Program-made: the position numbers and the translations under genes | In this document: positions 1 to 13,100 of the stretch, in pieces | Layout of the letters: the number at the start of each line of letters is the position of its first letter | Numbering within the stretch: position 1 is the stretch's first letter | Assembly: GCA_015847255.1 (NCBI GenBank) | Contig: JADLZK010009375.1 | Span: forward strand, 1 to 64,000 | DNA length: 64,000 nucleotides | Reading direction: 5' to 3' | Source of the DNA: Hyparrhenia diplandra | Taxonomy: Eukaryota; Streptophyta; Magnoliopsida; Poales; Poaceae | Notes under the pieces: model-generated | Databases searched by the model: none | Told to the model about the DNA's origin: nothing | Seen by the model: only the letters and a program-made list of their open reading frames with translations

Positions 1-358
1 GACATTCTCCAAACAACGAGAATTGCCGCCCATCAGTGGCCCAAGAAACCTAGCCTCGCTATCATCCCACTTAGAAGGATGTACCTAACGGGCGACTGAC
101 CAGGCCAAGGAGCCACGGCGCATGCATGAAGCCGAGCCGCCCACGAGCGCCTAACCGGAGTCGCCACTCCGCCAAGGACGCCGACCGTGAGCTCGCTATG
201 CTCAAGGACAAGGTCAGGGGCCTTTACAAGACCTGAGAACCGTAACGCTCCACGTCATCACCCAACCCTGTGGCTCGACTCGCCCCACCTCCGCCTCGCC
301 CAAGGGTGGCCTAGCTTCACCGCCCCCTGACGAAATCCTCCGTCCCGCCCGAGGGTGG
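1..358 (+). repeat. 5' LTR of element A, first part
   Basis: The sequence matches the start of the 3' LTR (from 29,105 onward), including the CATTCTCCAAACAACGAG block, the CCCACTTAGAAGGA block and the CGCCCGAGGGTGG block where element B interrupts it. The first 28 bp of the LTR are outside the window. Confidence 0.85.
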
Positions 359-1666
359 TCGTTTGGGACCTAAATATTGGGCCCCAAGACATTCTCCAAA
401 CTATGAGAATCCGCCTACCGCCAAGGCCCAAGAAAACCTAGCCTCGCTATCATCCCGCAAGACGGAGGACGGCCCGACCGACGATGGACCGTGCCATTGG
501 CCACGACGCCACATGACGACCTAAATCGGGCCCACCGGACGGCCCACAAAGCGGCCCAAATGGAGTCATCATCGACGACGAAAAGAGGTTATTACGCCAC
601 GCTGACAAGGTCAAGGACCCTACAAAAACAATCGAACCATGACGCTCCACGCCGACAAAGAAATTTTAAATCATGGCTCTGACTCGACCCACACATCTCC
701 TGTTGGTCCGAGGTCGGCCTAGCTCACCACCCCCGGAGAAATCTCCGCCCATCCGAGGGCGGCCTAGCTCACCACCCCGCAAAACTCCGCCGCCCGAGGG
801 AGACCAGCTCCCATCCCGGGTGAGGCAGCCCAACTAGCCCGCCTAGGGTCGCCAACCCGGCGCGTGGGAGGTTCCGGCCCCGGAGGAAAGGAAACCGCCG
901 CATTCATGCGACACGGCAGGCGAGGCGCCAAAGGCCATCGACACGCCAAATAAATCAATCGCCGTAATCGCTCCCAATCCGACCGATGGGACGCAAAGAT
1001 GAACCAAGAACGTTGTTACGCCACCAAGACGGAAACCGTGATGACACTGTTCATTTCCCGAAGCACCGCCAAAACGCCACGCTGGGCCGCACTGCACTTG
1101 ACACGCATAGCCGACCTGACCGACCGGCCCTCGCCATGCGGATTGTGAGGGACGCCTCACAGGACCCCTGGGGCCGCGCGCAGGACGGCACGACCACCAT
1201 CTGATCCGACGCTTGGTTCGCCAAGCAACATCCGCCCAACCCCTAAGAAATCAAGACATGCAACCGGTGCGTTCCGGAATTAGCCACCTAGACGCCCACC
1301 AGATAAACATTATCTCTCCTTCCTCCTATAAAGGGGGAGTAATGCCCCATTAGGGGATTCAATTTTTTTCTCAACTCAACTCCTGGCTCACACGGAGGAA
1401 ACCGCACACCACCACCACCATAACCACGATCGGGGCTTGAGACCCGCCCCTCCCCCGCGGCCGCCTCAGAACCCCTTACCGCAGCTCACCTTTGAGCGCG
1501 AGGTAACACGAAAGCAGACACGCCCCCGCCGGACGAGGGCCCCGCTGGCACCGAACCAGATAAACCGTCGCCCCGTGTCCATCTTGCGCCATTATTGAGG
1601 GTGGGGCACAAAGGGCATAAATTCTTTATTGCCGCACACCGAGGCACCCACCGCTCGAACGCCGGC
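359..1666 (+). repeat. 5' LTR of element B
   Basis: This copy aligns along its length with the 3' LTR at 15,331-16,654. It starts with a mutated form of the TGTCGGGGGACC end and finishes at the GCCGGC/GCCGACA-like end next to the primer-binding region. It has a promoter box at 1,327 and the shared block GGGGGAGTAATGCCCC just after it. Differences between the two B copies are a mixture of substitutions and many 1-3 bp indels. Confidence 0.85.
1327..1333 (+). promoter_or_regulatory. TATA box of the 5' LTR of B
   Basis: TATAAAG precedes a conserved GGGGGAGTAATGCCCC segment. The same arrangement is present in all four LTRs of the window, so it is the likely U3 promoter. Confidence 0.6.
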
Positions 1667-1690
1667 GCTGGCGCGCAGGGGGCGCCGTGT
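1667..1690 (+). other. Probable primer-binding site of B
   Basis: A TGGCGCGCAGG-type sequence directly follows the LTR end, as expected for a tRNA primer-binding site of Tat-type plant gypsy elements. The equivalent position in A reads TTGGCGCGCGCCGTAGGGG. The primer tRNA was not determined. Confidence 0.5.
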
Positions 1691-4082
1691 GCAACCGCAT
1701 CTCCATCAGCCCTCATGGCGCCGCCGTTTCCACCTCCCCGCCGCCGGAGCACGAGCTCTCGCCGCTGAACGCCACCGTTTCTGAACGCCGGCATTTGTGG
1801 TCGCTTCACAACCACGGCAGATGATCCTTCTACCCGACGCATCAGAGAAGGGAGGGCAAAGACGCCACCGCAAGAAGCCCATCATCACGCGCCGCCGCGC
1901 AAGGCGCAAGGCGGATCACGGCCACCGCAAGGCGCCGCCCGCAATCCTGATTCAATCCGTCGACGTATCCCGGCGGGCCGATCATTGAGGGCTCCCCGAA
2001 CCCTAGGCCCCGAAATACCTTACCCGCCACCCACTCGTAAGTGGTACCCCGAAACCCTAATCACGAAAAACGCCCGCTCGGACATCCCGGGAGGAGTCCC
2101 TGAATCGTCGCCGGCGTGAAACCCGCTGGAAGCCTTAGCCGTGAGAGCACGAGCCGCGACCACCCGCCGCTCCACCGAGCGTTATCCTTGACATTCACTG
2201 AGGAGCGCGCTCCACAGGATGCGGGACGACCTCGCCATACCACCCTCCGGTTCAATCTGGGCCGGTCCCCGGGCCGAGGGACTCGCCTACCGTCCGGAAA
2301 ATCGAAACCTCCTTCCAGCGCGCCGGCGACCGCAAACCGACGATGAAGACGAAAGTACTATGACCCCACGGAATGCTTCAATGTCGGAGGTCCCGCCGCA
2401 GGATGGCCGGGCCTCACGACGCCTCCGCCAAGACGACGCACGCATCGCCACGACGAGCCTGGCCGCGCTTCCGCCCGGTCCATCCAGCAGGGCGCCGGCG
2501 ACCGGGCCTCGCCAAAAACTCCCGCCTACAAGATTTGGCAGAACGAATCCGGGCGCATCCGCCCGACCGGCCGACCGGAACAAAACATCCACGGAAAGCA
2601 AAGCCCGCCGAGCAAGCCCCGAGGGCACCTCAAGCTCACAATGGCGGCGACGCGGGCGACCGGCCGGAGTGCCTCCAATCCCCTGCATAGCGGTCCCCGT
2701 TTCAACGTAGACACTCACCGTGGCGGCGGCCGCCATGTTGGTATGAAATGCCCGAGCCCTCCACTACCGAGGGTAGGCGATACGAGAAGGGGCCTCCGTC
2801 AACTCCTTGACAAGGCAAGTGCACAGCAGAGTTCCGTCCTCGATCGGGCCGCGACGCCACGGCGCGAGGACTCGGGCGAAGCCGGGCAGGCTCCGCCCAC
2901 CGATTAGAGCCGAGCCCGGCAGGTCGCCCGAGCGCGACGACAACCGCTGTAACCGCCCCAGTTCGAACGCGATAGGAAGACCCGCGACCGCGATCAAGAA
3001 CCGAGGCGCCCGACCTCGTGGACGAGATCGATCCAGAGCCGGGCTCGCCACGGGTGGCTCGCCCCGGGACGACAGCAGTGACGAAACGCACAGCAGTGTC
3101 GAGAGACCGAGGGTACTCCCCCCGATCCGCCCGGCCTCAGCCTCACTAGGGACATCGAGGGCACCACTCCCCGCGCGCTTTCAGCCCCCGAGCCATCTCG
3201 AAGTACACGTGGAGAGACCCGTCCCGAGGTATGGTCGACGACTCATCTAATGGCATGCCAGTTCGTAGGCACACGATGACAAAGTGATAATCAGAAATTT
3301 GCCCCTGTACCTCCGAGTCCGCCAGCTACCGGGAACACCTTCCACCCAACCTCATATCAAACCGGGGGACTTGGTGAGAACCTTCCGCGAAACTTCCAGT
3401 GGCACATACCTACGCCCGTAACTCGTGGGATCTCCGAAAACTGCCGACAAAAACTGATGAATCCCGCGCGACTACATCCGGCCGCTTCCAAGCAATGACC
3501 GAGCTCCCTAATGTGACGGATTCTCGACGCCATCGGGGCCTTCTTGGCCGCACCACTTGCCGAGACCTCGTGAAGAAGCCGGGCGCTGGAACTCCCACCG
3601 AGGCAAACGAGCCGATGGACACGCCACCAAGTTCGCCAATCAACGGTGAGGAGTACGTCGGGGCCCCGTTTCAATCGTGGCCCCGCAAGCGGAAAGCGCA
3701 AGGAAGAGGAGCCCGAGGGATCGCAACCCGGAGGGCAAGAAGAAAAGAAGAAAGATAAGGGCCGCAAGGGCAAGGCCACGCCGCCCAAGCGACGATGAAG
3801 ACATGGTGGCCGCGGTCGATCGCAAGGGGCCCCCGACCCCGCCACAAGAAACCTTCGATGACATGCTCAAGAAGCCATGCCGTAACCATAGCTACCCTGG
3901 TCAAGCATACCCTCGGGAGTGCAAGAGGGTACGCCAACATTTCGCCAAGCTCAAGGCCATCCCCGAGGGTGAAGAAGAAGAGGCTCCCGAGGGTGGCGCC
4001 AAGGGCAACGAGGAGTTCCCGAAGGTGAATAACCGCTTCATGATCTTCGCGGCAAAGACAAAGAATATGTCCGCGCGATAAA
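1691..4082 (+). pseudogene. gag region of element B (broken)
   Basis: This is the leader and gag part of element B. The recognisable part is about 3,330-4,082. It includes the conserved gag segment with NSWDLRK followed by a stretch resembling the better preserved copy in A (TELPNVTDS, CRDLVKK, PTEANE), then a lysine/arginine-rich segment and a domain with DEDMVAAVDRKGP and KKPCRNHSYPG. The last resembles the nucleocapsid-side part of Tat gag, which binds RNA in the virus-like particle. Repeated frame changes mean no continuous gag protein can be read. Upstream (1,691-3,300) shows only GC-rich short frames related to the matching part of A. Confidence 0.7.
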
Positions 4083-4139
4083 TAAGAAGAAGGAGCGCCG
4101 AGGTCTATGCCACGGAGCCAAGAACCCCGAAGCGCCGCA

Positions 4140-4400
4140 AGTGGTTGACCAGGTTATCACCTTCGACCGGATCACCCCCAAAGACATTCCGAACCCCGGG
4201 CTTATCCATCGGTGGTGGATCCCATCATCGCCAACACTGCTCACCAAAGTCCTTATGGACGGAGGGAGCAGCCTCAACCTCATCTACGAAGAAACCCCTC
4301 GACCTCCTCGAGGTAGACAAGTCCAAGATCCACCCCGAGGGCCGGTGCATTCAATGGCGCCGTCCCCGCAAGCGCGCCTAAAGCCCCTGGGCAGATCGAC
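4140..4400 (+). pseudogene. Retroviral-type aspartic protease region of B (broken)
   Basis: The segment carries VLMDGGSSLNLIYEE near 4,246-4,290. The DGGSS is the active-site form seen in plant Tat elements in place of DTG or DSG. The protein would cut the Gag-Pol polyprotein. It is followed after a frame change by a diverged stretch similar to LGVDKSKIRPGG in element A. Confidence 0.65.
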
Positions 4401-4689
4401 ACGGTTTGCTTTGCGTGACTCGAACTTCGTGCAAGAGACTCTCACATTTGAGATCCTGGGGTCCGCGGCACTTACCACGCACTCTCGGGCGGCCCCGTTA
4501 CGCCAAGTTCATGGTCGTCCCGAACTACACGCACTCAAGCTCAAGATGCCGGGGCCGGCTGGTGTCATCACGACCGCCCTCACACCATCATGCATAACAG
4601 TGCGACGTGGAGAGCGTGGAGTATGCCGAGGCACTCGCCATTGCCGAGGCACTCATCGCCGATGCGAAGAGAAGCTTTGATTTAAATCA

Positions 4690-5645
4690 CGATCGAGCAT
4701 GAGGCCAAGCGCCGCCACCGGAGCTTCGAGCCCTCCCGCACCAAGAAGATCCCACTCGATCCCAAGAACCCGAAGGAGAAGCTATCGACCATCGCCCGAC
4801 CTGGATCCGAATAGCCGTGCTCGCCGACTTCCTCCGCCAATGCCAAGACGCTTATGGGGACCCCCTGACATGCCGCATACCGAGGGATGTCGCCGAGCAC
4901 TCCCTAGACATCCCGCCGGCTCAAAGCCGCCATGCAGCGCTTGCGCCGCTTTGATGACGCCAAGCCGGAAGATCATCGGCGAGGAGATCCACAAGCTACC
5001 GGAGGCCGGATTCATAAAAGAAGTATTCCACCCCGAAAGTGGTTAGCTAATCCCGTATTAGTAGAGAAAAAGAATGGGAAATGGCGGATGTGTGTGGACT
5101 ACACTAGTCTCAACAAAGCATGTCCGAAAAGTTCTTTTCCTTTGCCTCGAATCGACCAAATTGTCGACTCCACGGCGGGATGTGAAACATTGTCCTTTCT
5201 TGACGCTGTATTCCTAAGTATCACCAAATCAAGATGAAAGAGTCCGACCACCGCGACTGCTCATAACACCCTTCGATGTATTGTTATTTCACCATGCCCT
5301 TTCGGCCGAGGAACGCTGGGGCAACATACGGTGCATGCAAATCATCTTCGGGAACTCATCGAAGGATCGTGGAGGCCTACGCCGACGACATAGTGGTCAA
5401 ATCCAAGAAAACGCCGGACCTCGTGGGTACACCGGGGGAAACCCTTCGCGTGCCTAAACAAGAAGGGAGTCAAGCTCAACCCCGAAAAATGCGTATTCGG
5501 GGTCCCCTCGAGGGATGTCGGCGGGTTTTATCGCCTCTCAACGAGGCATCGGCAAACCCCGCCAAGGTTGACGAATCACCAAGATGGGTCCGATCCAAGA
5601 TCTCAAGGGAGTACGTAAGGTCATGGGCTGCCCGGCTTCATTAAG
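4690..5645 (+). pseudogene. Reverse transcriptase region of B (broken)
   Basis: RT signatures appear in order across several frames: NPVLVEKKNGKWRMCVDYTSLNKACPK near 5,045-5,125, the PLPRIDQIVDSTAGC segment, an MPFRPRNAGATY segment and the catalytic box YADDIVVKS at about 5,378-5,404. Element A has YVDDIVVKS here. The order and wording are those of Ty3/gypsy RT, which copies the RNA into DNA. At least three frame changes break it, and the region between the first motif and YADD is shortened. Confidence 0.8.
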
Positions 5646-6660
5646 CGTGTTCATCTCACGCCGGGGAGAAGGGCCCGCCCCCCCACCGGCTCCTTCGCAA
5701 GTCCGAGCGCTTTGTTCGACCCCCGAGGCTTTAAGAGGCCCCGGCGACCTCAAGAAGCTCCTAACAAACCCACCGGTCCTAGTACCGCCAAACCCGTGAG
5801 AAACCCTCGCTCTTATACGCCACGCCCACTACCCGTAGTCGTGGTGGTCGATGGTCGAGCCGCCGGGAAGAGGGACACACGCTGCCGGGTTCAACGCCCG
5901 TTTACTTCATCGGTGAAGTCCTTCCGACACCAAGACAAGGTATTCGGCAGATGTGTAGCTATTGTACGCCATCGCATCGGGCACGAAGGAAACTTCGCCA
6001 CTACTTCCTTTGGCGCACCCGCTTGCCGCGTAGATCCTCGCTCCCCTGGGAGATCCTCCAAAACCGAGAGGCCACGAGGAGAGTGGAGAAGTGGGCGGGT
6101 GGAGCTCATGGGCGAAACTATATCGCTCCTCGCCCCGCAAGGCGATCAAGTCTCAAGTCCCGCCGACTTTGTGGCCGAGTGTGGGATGACACACGCCTAC
6201 CCCCCGCCCATCCAAGCCGAAAGGGCCGACCATGTACTTTGATGGATCCATGATGAAGGCAGCGCTGGGGCCGGTTTGCTCTTCATCTCACCCCTCGGGA
6301 TTCACACGAGGTATGCCATCCGCCGCATTTTCCTCGCTCCAACAACGTCCATCATTTAGGCGCCGGGGTCACGGCCTCCTGATCGCGGGCGATCTCGAAC
6401 CGACGGTTGGAAACCGTGGGGATTCGCAGCTTGGTCATCGACCAAGTCATGAAGGCTCGGCGCCCGCCACGACCAAGATGGAGGCGTATTGTCGGGAAGT
6501 GCGCAAATTGGAGGAAAATTCCATGGGCTTGAACACAAGCATACGCCGAGACGCTACAACGAGGCCGCTGGATGAACCGCCAAGGTCGCAAGAACCCGAG
6601 GTACCGTCCCCCGAACGCCCTCACCCGAGACCCGATAAACCCGGCCAAACACACCCCTGA
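5646..6660 (+). pseudogene. RNase H region of B (broken)
   Basis: This region follows RT. It contains the connection segment (VMGCPASLSVFISRRGE at 5,623-5,670) and an RNase H part with RPFTSSVKS, VFGR and ARRKLRHYF. A second RNase H-like start has MYFDGSMM at about 6,232-6,255. The two blocks fit the dual RNase H arrangement known for the Tat lineage. They would remove the RNA strand during reverse transcription. Frame changes are frequent. Confidence 0.65.
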
Positions 6661-6929
6661 GGTACCCTCGGGGCTCACGAGGGCGCACACACGCCAGCCA
6701 CACCCGAAGCAATGGCGGCCCACTCCAGCCCCCCGACCGAGAAAACTCGATGGAGTACCTCACCCGAGGAGAGCTACCCGAGGATAAGACCGAGGCTCGC
6801 CAGCTAGCCCGAAGGGCGAAATCCTTCACACCGATTGAGAGAAAGGGGAACTCTATTAAGAGAGGAGCCCCTGGAGTATACATGCGATGCATACCGGGCT
6901 TCTAAGGCCAAGAACCGCCGAGGACACTC

Positions 6930-8610
6930 CTAATGGCTAGAGGGGGGTGAATAGCCTATTAAAATTTCTACAAACACCACTAAACAAGGCGGTTGTTAGT
7001 AAATAAGACGGCGAAGCACAAATGCAAATGCTTCGAGCTAACTATGCAAGCCTCCTAACAATTCTTAGCAAGACTAATATCTCTAGTCACACACCAAGGC
7101 TAGGTTGCTAAGTTACTCCTAGGTGGACAAGTAATTCTAACTAGTTCTACCACTAGAGCTAACAAGGCTAAGCAACTACTCAACTAAGCACCCTAACAAG
7201 AATACTACCAAAGTAATGCAAAGGAGTGCTAGAATACAATACCACCGCGGAGTGTAGAGGATGAACCCAATCACCGTGTGCAATGAGAAATCTCCAACGA
7301 GCTCAAGACAATAGACACGATGATTTTTTACCGAGGTTCACGCGTGCTTGCCAAGACTCTAAGTCCTCGTTAGGCGACACACACTCACTTGATGTTGCTG
7401 TTTAATGACCGTGTCAAATCCCCAATGGGAGCTCAAGCAACAAACACAAGAGAGGGTCCAACAAGCCACGAGCAATCCAACTAGTGCTCCTTTCGCGAAT
7501 CTCCCCAAGGGTAAGGAACGACCCCTCACAATCACCACCGTGTGGCCTCAAACAAGCTCCACTTGAGCTCAACACCGCCTTGCTCCAAGCCGCTAGGGAA
7601 CCAAGCAAATTCCCAAGAAAACAAGAATCCCGCGGCTTCTCCAAGGATGAAGTGCCTCTAGATGCAAGACTAATCAAGCAATGCACTTCTATCACTCTCA
7701 AACTCACTCAAGATTCAAGTTAGAGTGAAGAGATGAGTGGAGAGGAGTCTCACAAGCTCACAAGTGTGTAGGAGTGTTCAAATGTGCAAGAGAGAGAGCT
7801 AGCAACCGGCCATCCAAGTATATATAGGCCCTCTCAAAATAGAGCCGTTGCTAAAAAAATTGTTTTCGCGGTGCACCGACGCATTCCACCGGAATCGGCC
7901 GCCGCCCGGTGAAGTCGAAGTCCGTGTTTTTCCGGTCACAAACGACAAACGAAAATGGCCCACCGGGTACCGCTCGAAGGCCCAAGGATCGGTTCCGTGC
8001 CAACCGGCCCGTGCATGAAATCGAAGCCGAGCCCAAAACATGCTTATCGACCGCCACCGACCCGACCACCGGCGTTAACCGTGCATGCGTCCGGCAAAGG
8101 TCCGGGCCCAACCGGTCCGTGCAGGTTTTCGCGTGTTCTTCGCTTTGTTGTCGCCCTTGCTTCAACCTTGCTTCGCCTCTGCCATAAGATGCCAACACAT
8201 CCAAGATGATCACAATATCATGCATGTTAGCTCGCCGATAAGTTAGGCAAGATCGAAGTTAGTGCTCATTGTCCTAAATGCAATATGCAAGTCAATTGAC
8301 CTAGAAGCACTTCACCAAAGGATTGTCGCAAGATCCCCTCTTGATAGTCGGCTATCTATCCTATAATGTGATCACACGCCTATCGTGTCTTGATCACCGA
8401 AAGGAAAACCCTATCAAGTATACCTTTGCCTTGATCTCCCTGTTCCTCTCAAGCCGATCACCGAGCTTGACGATCCATCATGTCCACCATCTTTGTCCAT
8501 GTTCATGATCATCATGCTCCTTGTCATTCACTTAATCCTTTCTTAAGATACATACTTAAAGCAAAGGATTAGTCCACAAGTGTCGCCATCAATTTCCAAA
8601 CCAAACATGA
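6930..8610. mobile_element. Unrelated AT-rich insertion within element B
   Basis: The sequence from about 6,930 to 8,610 has no counterpart in element A, where the flanking segments lie side by side near 22,940-22,960. It is distinctly more AT-rich than its surroundings. It begins with GGCTAGAGGGGGGTGAATAGCC and has a TATATATAGG motif at about 7,820 and GGATTAGTCCACAAGTGTCG near its right end. Those phrases remind me of long LTR or LTR-like sequences common in grass genomes, possibly Sirevirus-type, but I cannot name the family. No clear target duplication or terminal inverted repeat was found, so the exact ends are uncertain by tens of bases. It carries no convincing ORF. Confidence 0.6.
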
Positions 8611-8639
8611 GATTTCGGGAGTGTGGCCATCACGCCGCC

Positions 8640-9560
8640 CGAGGACTCTAGCTCGGTAAAGTCTTCGTGCAAGGCTTCTACCGCCCTCGGCGTATGCGAG
8701 ACGCGAACCAAGTCGCGCGCACCGCAAAGAATGCCAATTTACGCCGCCAGACGCACCTCCCAGCTCTAATCGCAAACCATACCTCTTACGTGGCCATTTG
8801 CAAAGGTGGGGACTCGACATGATTGGGCCCCTCGAAAAGGGCGCCCCGGAGGACACACTCACGCCCTAGTCACCGCTGACAAGTTCTCCAAATGGATCAA
8901 AGTCGACCCGCGGTGAACCCTCACACGTGGGAAACGGCGAAATTCTTCACGGATATCATCTCCCGCGCTGAGTCCCGAACTCCATCATCACGACAACGGA
9001 ACCAACTTCGTGGGCAAGAAGTTCCTCGACTTTTGCGACGACTATGGCATCCGAGTGAATACCCGGCCGTAGCACACCCGAAGACCAACGGCCAAGTGGG
9101 CGTGCCAACGGCATGATCCCCGCAAGGGCCTGCCGAGGATCTTCAATCACCTGAACCAATACGGAAAAGGTGGTACCAAGAGCCGCCATCGGTTCTATGG
9201 AGCCTTCGAACAATGAAAAGCCGAGCCACGGGGTTCACCCCATTCTTTCTAGTCTATGGGGCCGAGGCGATCTTGCCCACAAACATTGAATATGGGTCCC
9301 CAAGGTCGCGAGCCTACACCGAAAGCAAGGCAACCCGCAGGGCGAGGCAAGACTCCATCGACCAAGTTGATGAAGCCCGAGACGTTGCGCTCCCGCACTC
9401 AAGAAGATACCAACAAGCTTTTGCGCAGTATCACGCCAAGCGGCCGAAGCCTCGGGAGTTCCAAATCAACGACCCCGCGCTCAGGCCAAGACAGAAACAA
9501 AGGGCGTCACAAACTCACGCCACCTCTGGGAAGGGCCTTATTTCGTCGAAATATTAAGGC
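8640..9560 (+). pseudogene. Integrase region of B (broken)
   Basis: After the insertion, element B resumes with a CGHHAARGL-like zinc-binding start near 8,616-8,650. The catalytic core follows, with GLDMIGPLEKGAPGGHT-like text (8,811-8,865), TADKFSKWIK, a DNGTNFVGKKF-type stretch (about 8,993-9,030) and EHPKTNGQ-like text. The C-terminal part reads SRATGFTPFFLVYGAEAIL at 9,216-9,275. Integrase would insert the DNA copy into a chromosome. Single-base losses split it into at least four frames. Confidence 0.75.
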
Positions 9561-10100
9561 CCTGACCTACAAACTGAAAACGAGAAGGGCGTAAGTCTAC
9601 TCCAACGCCCGGAACATAGAACAGCTACGTCGCTTCTACCCTTAAATTCCGCACTAGAAGTCAAACATCAGTGTTTTTTTCACTCAATAAAAGATCTACA
9701 TCTTTTACGAAAAAGTGCTTCTCGTGTAAACCTTAAGGGAGTCTTAGCCTCGTCCAAAGACAAGACTAAAACTCCCTCGGGGCTACATGGGGGACCCCCT
9801 GAGGAGGACCCCTGGGAGATCCCCTCCCCTTCCTTTTTTTTCAAAACTTTTTTCAAAAAAAAAAGTTTTCTTGCGCATTCTCTAAACAATCGCTTAAGTT
9901 CGCGCAAGGTCGCCACGCACAAATCCAAAGCAAGGTAACCGAGGCAAACGGATCGCCCCTAGTGGCATCCGTATGGACGCCCCTGGCGCCCACGGTTACC
10001 ATTTCGCGAGGAGAAAGCAAGCGACCCGGCCACACAATAAACGAACAAATTCGAGAAACGCAACATGAACATAAATGCACCCGCCAAGGCCATAGACCTC
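9561..10100 (+). other. Post-pol spacer of element B
   Basis: This is a noncoding segment after integrase. It has poly-T/poly-A runs (9,832-9,868) and the block CTCGGGGCTACATGGGGGACC (9,777-9,797), partly resembling the sequence just before the LTR. The corresponding region is largely deleted in element A near 23,690. Confidence 0.5.
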
Positions 10101-13100
10101 GGGCGGCGCCATTGTTTATATACATCCATCTCACAAGCTCCAATTTTTTCCATACAAGGAGAGGTCAGGCGCGTGATGGGCTTCATCCACTTGCGCCCTC
10201 ACGGCAGCCGACGAGGAAGCTTCGACGCGCAGCAACACCCTCGACAACCGCCCCCGAGGGAGGCGCCGACCCGCCGGCGCATCCCTCGACCGGGGCCCAC
10301 CATCTCTCCGTGTCCGCCTCATAGGTTGACTCTATGGGGAGTACGGGGACACACTTCATCCTCGAAGCTGGAGGCCAACCGGTCGCGCGCCGGCCCACGG
10401 GAAGTCGCATAACGCCCGAGTCTTGGCGGCGTCAAAGATCCCCTCGGGCGGGATCAACTTCCTCCTCGCCGTCGGAACCAAGGAAGAAGCCTTTCGCAAC
10501 GCCGCCCAAAGACATTGACTCCATCGGGAAGTGAGAGCAGAAAAACGGCCATACATGTCCGCACGCCGACCGGCGGCGCCCGAGCTCGACCGAGGTAGCC
10601 ACCCACGGCGCCAGCGCCACGCGGCCGAGGGCCAACCTCCGTGTTGTCCGCCCCAAAGCGGCGGACTAAGTCCGACAAGGCCTCTTCCAGCCTCCCGATA
10701 CGACTTCTCGCTCCGCCTCCAGTCCCCCGCGGCCCGGCGTGGCGGTGTGGCGGCCAAAATAACCCCGTGCACTCTCTATCAAATATCAAGGAATATATGC
10801 AATTATAAAGGAAATACATAGAAAATTGAGATAGATATTAGATAATTTCTTGTTTTACCGTGGTGCACGCGTGCACCATGGAAAGCAACAACGTGGCCGC
10901 CATCGAGCGGCCGCTCGGGTGTTCACGGCCCGGTCCGGACCCTCCGCTTCGGAAATTGGTGCTCAAACCGAGTTAGCAAGACAAGACGATCAAGGCAAAG
11001 CTCACTAAGGAAAAAACGCACTTGGCACTTCCCGACCCCAAAGATCACGCCGTGCTCATCCGAGAGCGACTTGCGGATCTCCTCCTTCTCCTTCCCGAGG
11101 GTCTCGCCCCGACACCAACTCGCATGTCTGCGAGTGTTCAAGGCATCGCACATCTCCGCCCGCCTGCCGCCTCCTCCGGGACCGGTCCCGCTCGTCATGG
11201 GCCTCCTTCAGGACCGGAGGGACCGGATCCGAGCCTCTTCAAAATCATGGCTCATCGAGCCATGTCACGCCACTTTGTCGGCCTCGGACTCCGGCCTTGA
11301 CAACCCCGGCCTCCGGTCCGCCGTTGGGACTCCCCTCCTCGGCAAGGCAGCAAGCCGGAGGTCTCCGCTCCGGGCCTCGATCAACTTTACTCGAGTTTGA
11401 CCAAGGGCGTTCGATTGAAGCCGAACGCCGGCGAAGGAGCTCCGGACTTTTCGGGTGAAGCGACGGAGAGTCCGCGAACGACGATACTACTCATCAAGAC
11501 ACAAGCACGTAAGACATGCGGCAGGGGAAAACCGGTCAAGACACTTACCGCGCCGACCGCAGCCCAGGCCGGTTATGACGCCCCCGATCCTCGCTAAGCC
11601 CTCGGCAGCCCCACCGAGCGGATTCGCCATGGGTTCTCCACTCCCGGGACCTCGGGGCGGTCGGTCGACCACCGCGGGCGGCCGGCCCCGGGCGTGCCAC
11701 CCAAGGTCAAGGCGGACCGCCCGAAATGGCTCGGGGAAGGATACATCTCCCCACCTAAGAACTCCCGCAGCCTCCGGAACCCGGACCAGAAGTCCAGAGG
11801 CCCTGAATCGACCACCGGCACCGCCCCTCGTCATGGCCGAAGACGACGTCGCCAAGGGCCGCCTCGAACCCGACACGTGGAGTAACGGAAGTCGGGGTTG
11901 TACGCCTCGTGAACCCCGGATCGGGCGGAAGGTCGCAAGACAAGCGGACTTTTTTTTGCGATCTCCGCCGCCATGAAGAGCTCCTCTTGCGAGAACTCCC
12001 GACAAAGGGGCCCGACTCGGGGGTGGGCGGGCGCGCCACGACCCCTTCGAATGGCGCCGTCGCTCCGGCACTAAGCCGACGCCATGGGCCGCGCCCGAAC
12101 CCTCCTCCAGACGACCACCATCGGCCGAGGGGTCGACCCACCATCGCCACCGGGGGCTGCGCACCTCCCGGGGGTGGCCTCGGCAGCCCGGCGGCCGGGT
12201 CCGTCCCCACTGGGCTCTGGGGGCGCCACGGGAGAACCCCGACGAGGGCAAAGACGATATCTTGGCCGGACGCAATTTCGCATCGGGCCCAAACCAGGCC
12301 GAAACGCCTAGCCTTCAAGGCCTTCTTGGGGTGCAGAGCCAACGAGGCGGCCCCGCTTCCCGAAGTCAAGAACGATCGTGACAAAGCAATCATATGCCGA
12401 AGAAGGTCAAGATCGCGAAAAGGCTAAAGGAAACTCACGGCCCGAGGGATCGCCCCTGTTGACAAGGCTCGGATGGTCGCGATCTCGGCGGCGCCAAGAC
12501 ACGACGCCAAGGCCGCCTCCCACGACGCTCGTGACGCACGGGGCCGGATCGGACGGGGGTCGCCGCTCGCCCCCAGAACCGTGCTTCGCTGGGCGCCGGG
12601 TACCCGCGACAGAGGTGTCGACTCTTCTCCCGGGCCTCACCCCGCGACGCCGAGGTGCCTACGTGGCCGACGCCAATGGTCCCGAGGACTCGGGGCCGGA
12701 AGAGCCTCGGGCGCACCACACCGCCGCAGCCCCCCGACGCCTCGTGCTCAGGCTCGGCTCGTGAACGGCCCCCGACTTGGTCGGGAGCCCCATGGCTCCT
12801 GGCTTATCCGAGCCGCCACGCCGCCACCGGACGAGTTCACGCTTAACCGATCCTCCGGATCCTCGCCCTCTTCGGGTGGTCGAGGTGTCGTGACTCGCCC
12901 TCGCCTCGGGCCGTCGCCCGACGCCCTCGCGAGCCACGCCTCTCTTCTTCCTCTCCACCTTCTTCAACGCTACTACAGTGAGCTCGCTCGAGCACGGTTC
13001 GCGCCCGGCGACGGCATCCAATGCCAAGACAAAGTGAGGGGAGTCGCTGTAATCCAGACGGCCCCCGCCGAAGAAAGAGTGAGAACTCGCCATGGCGACA

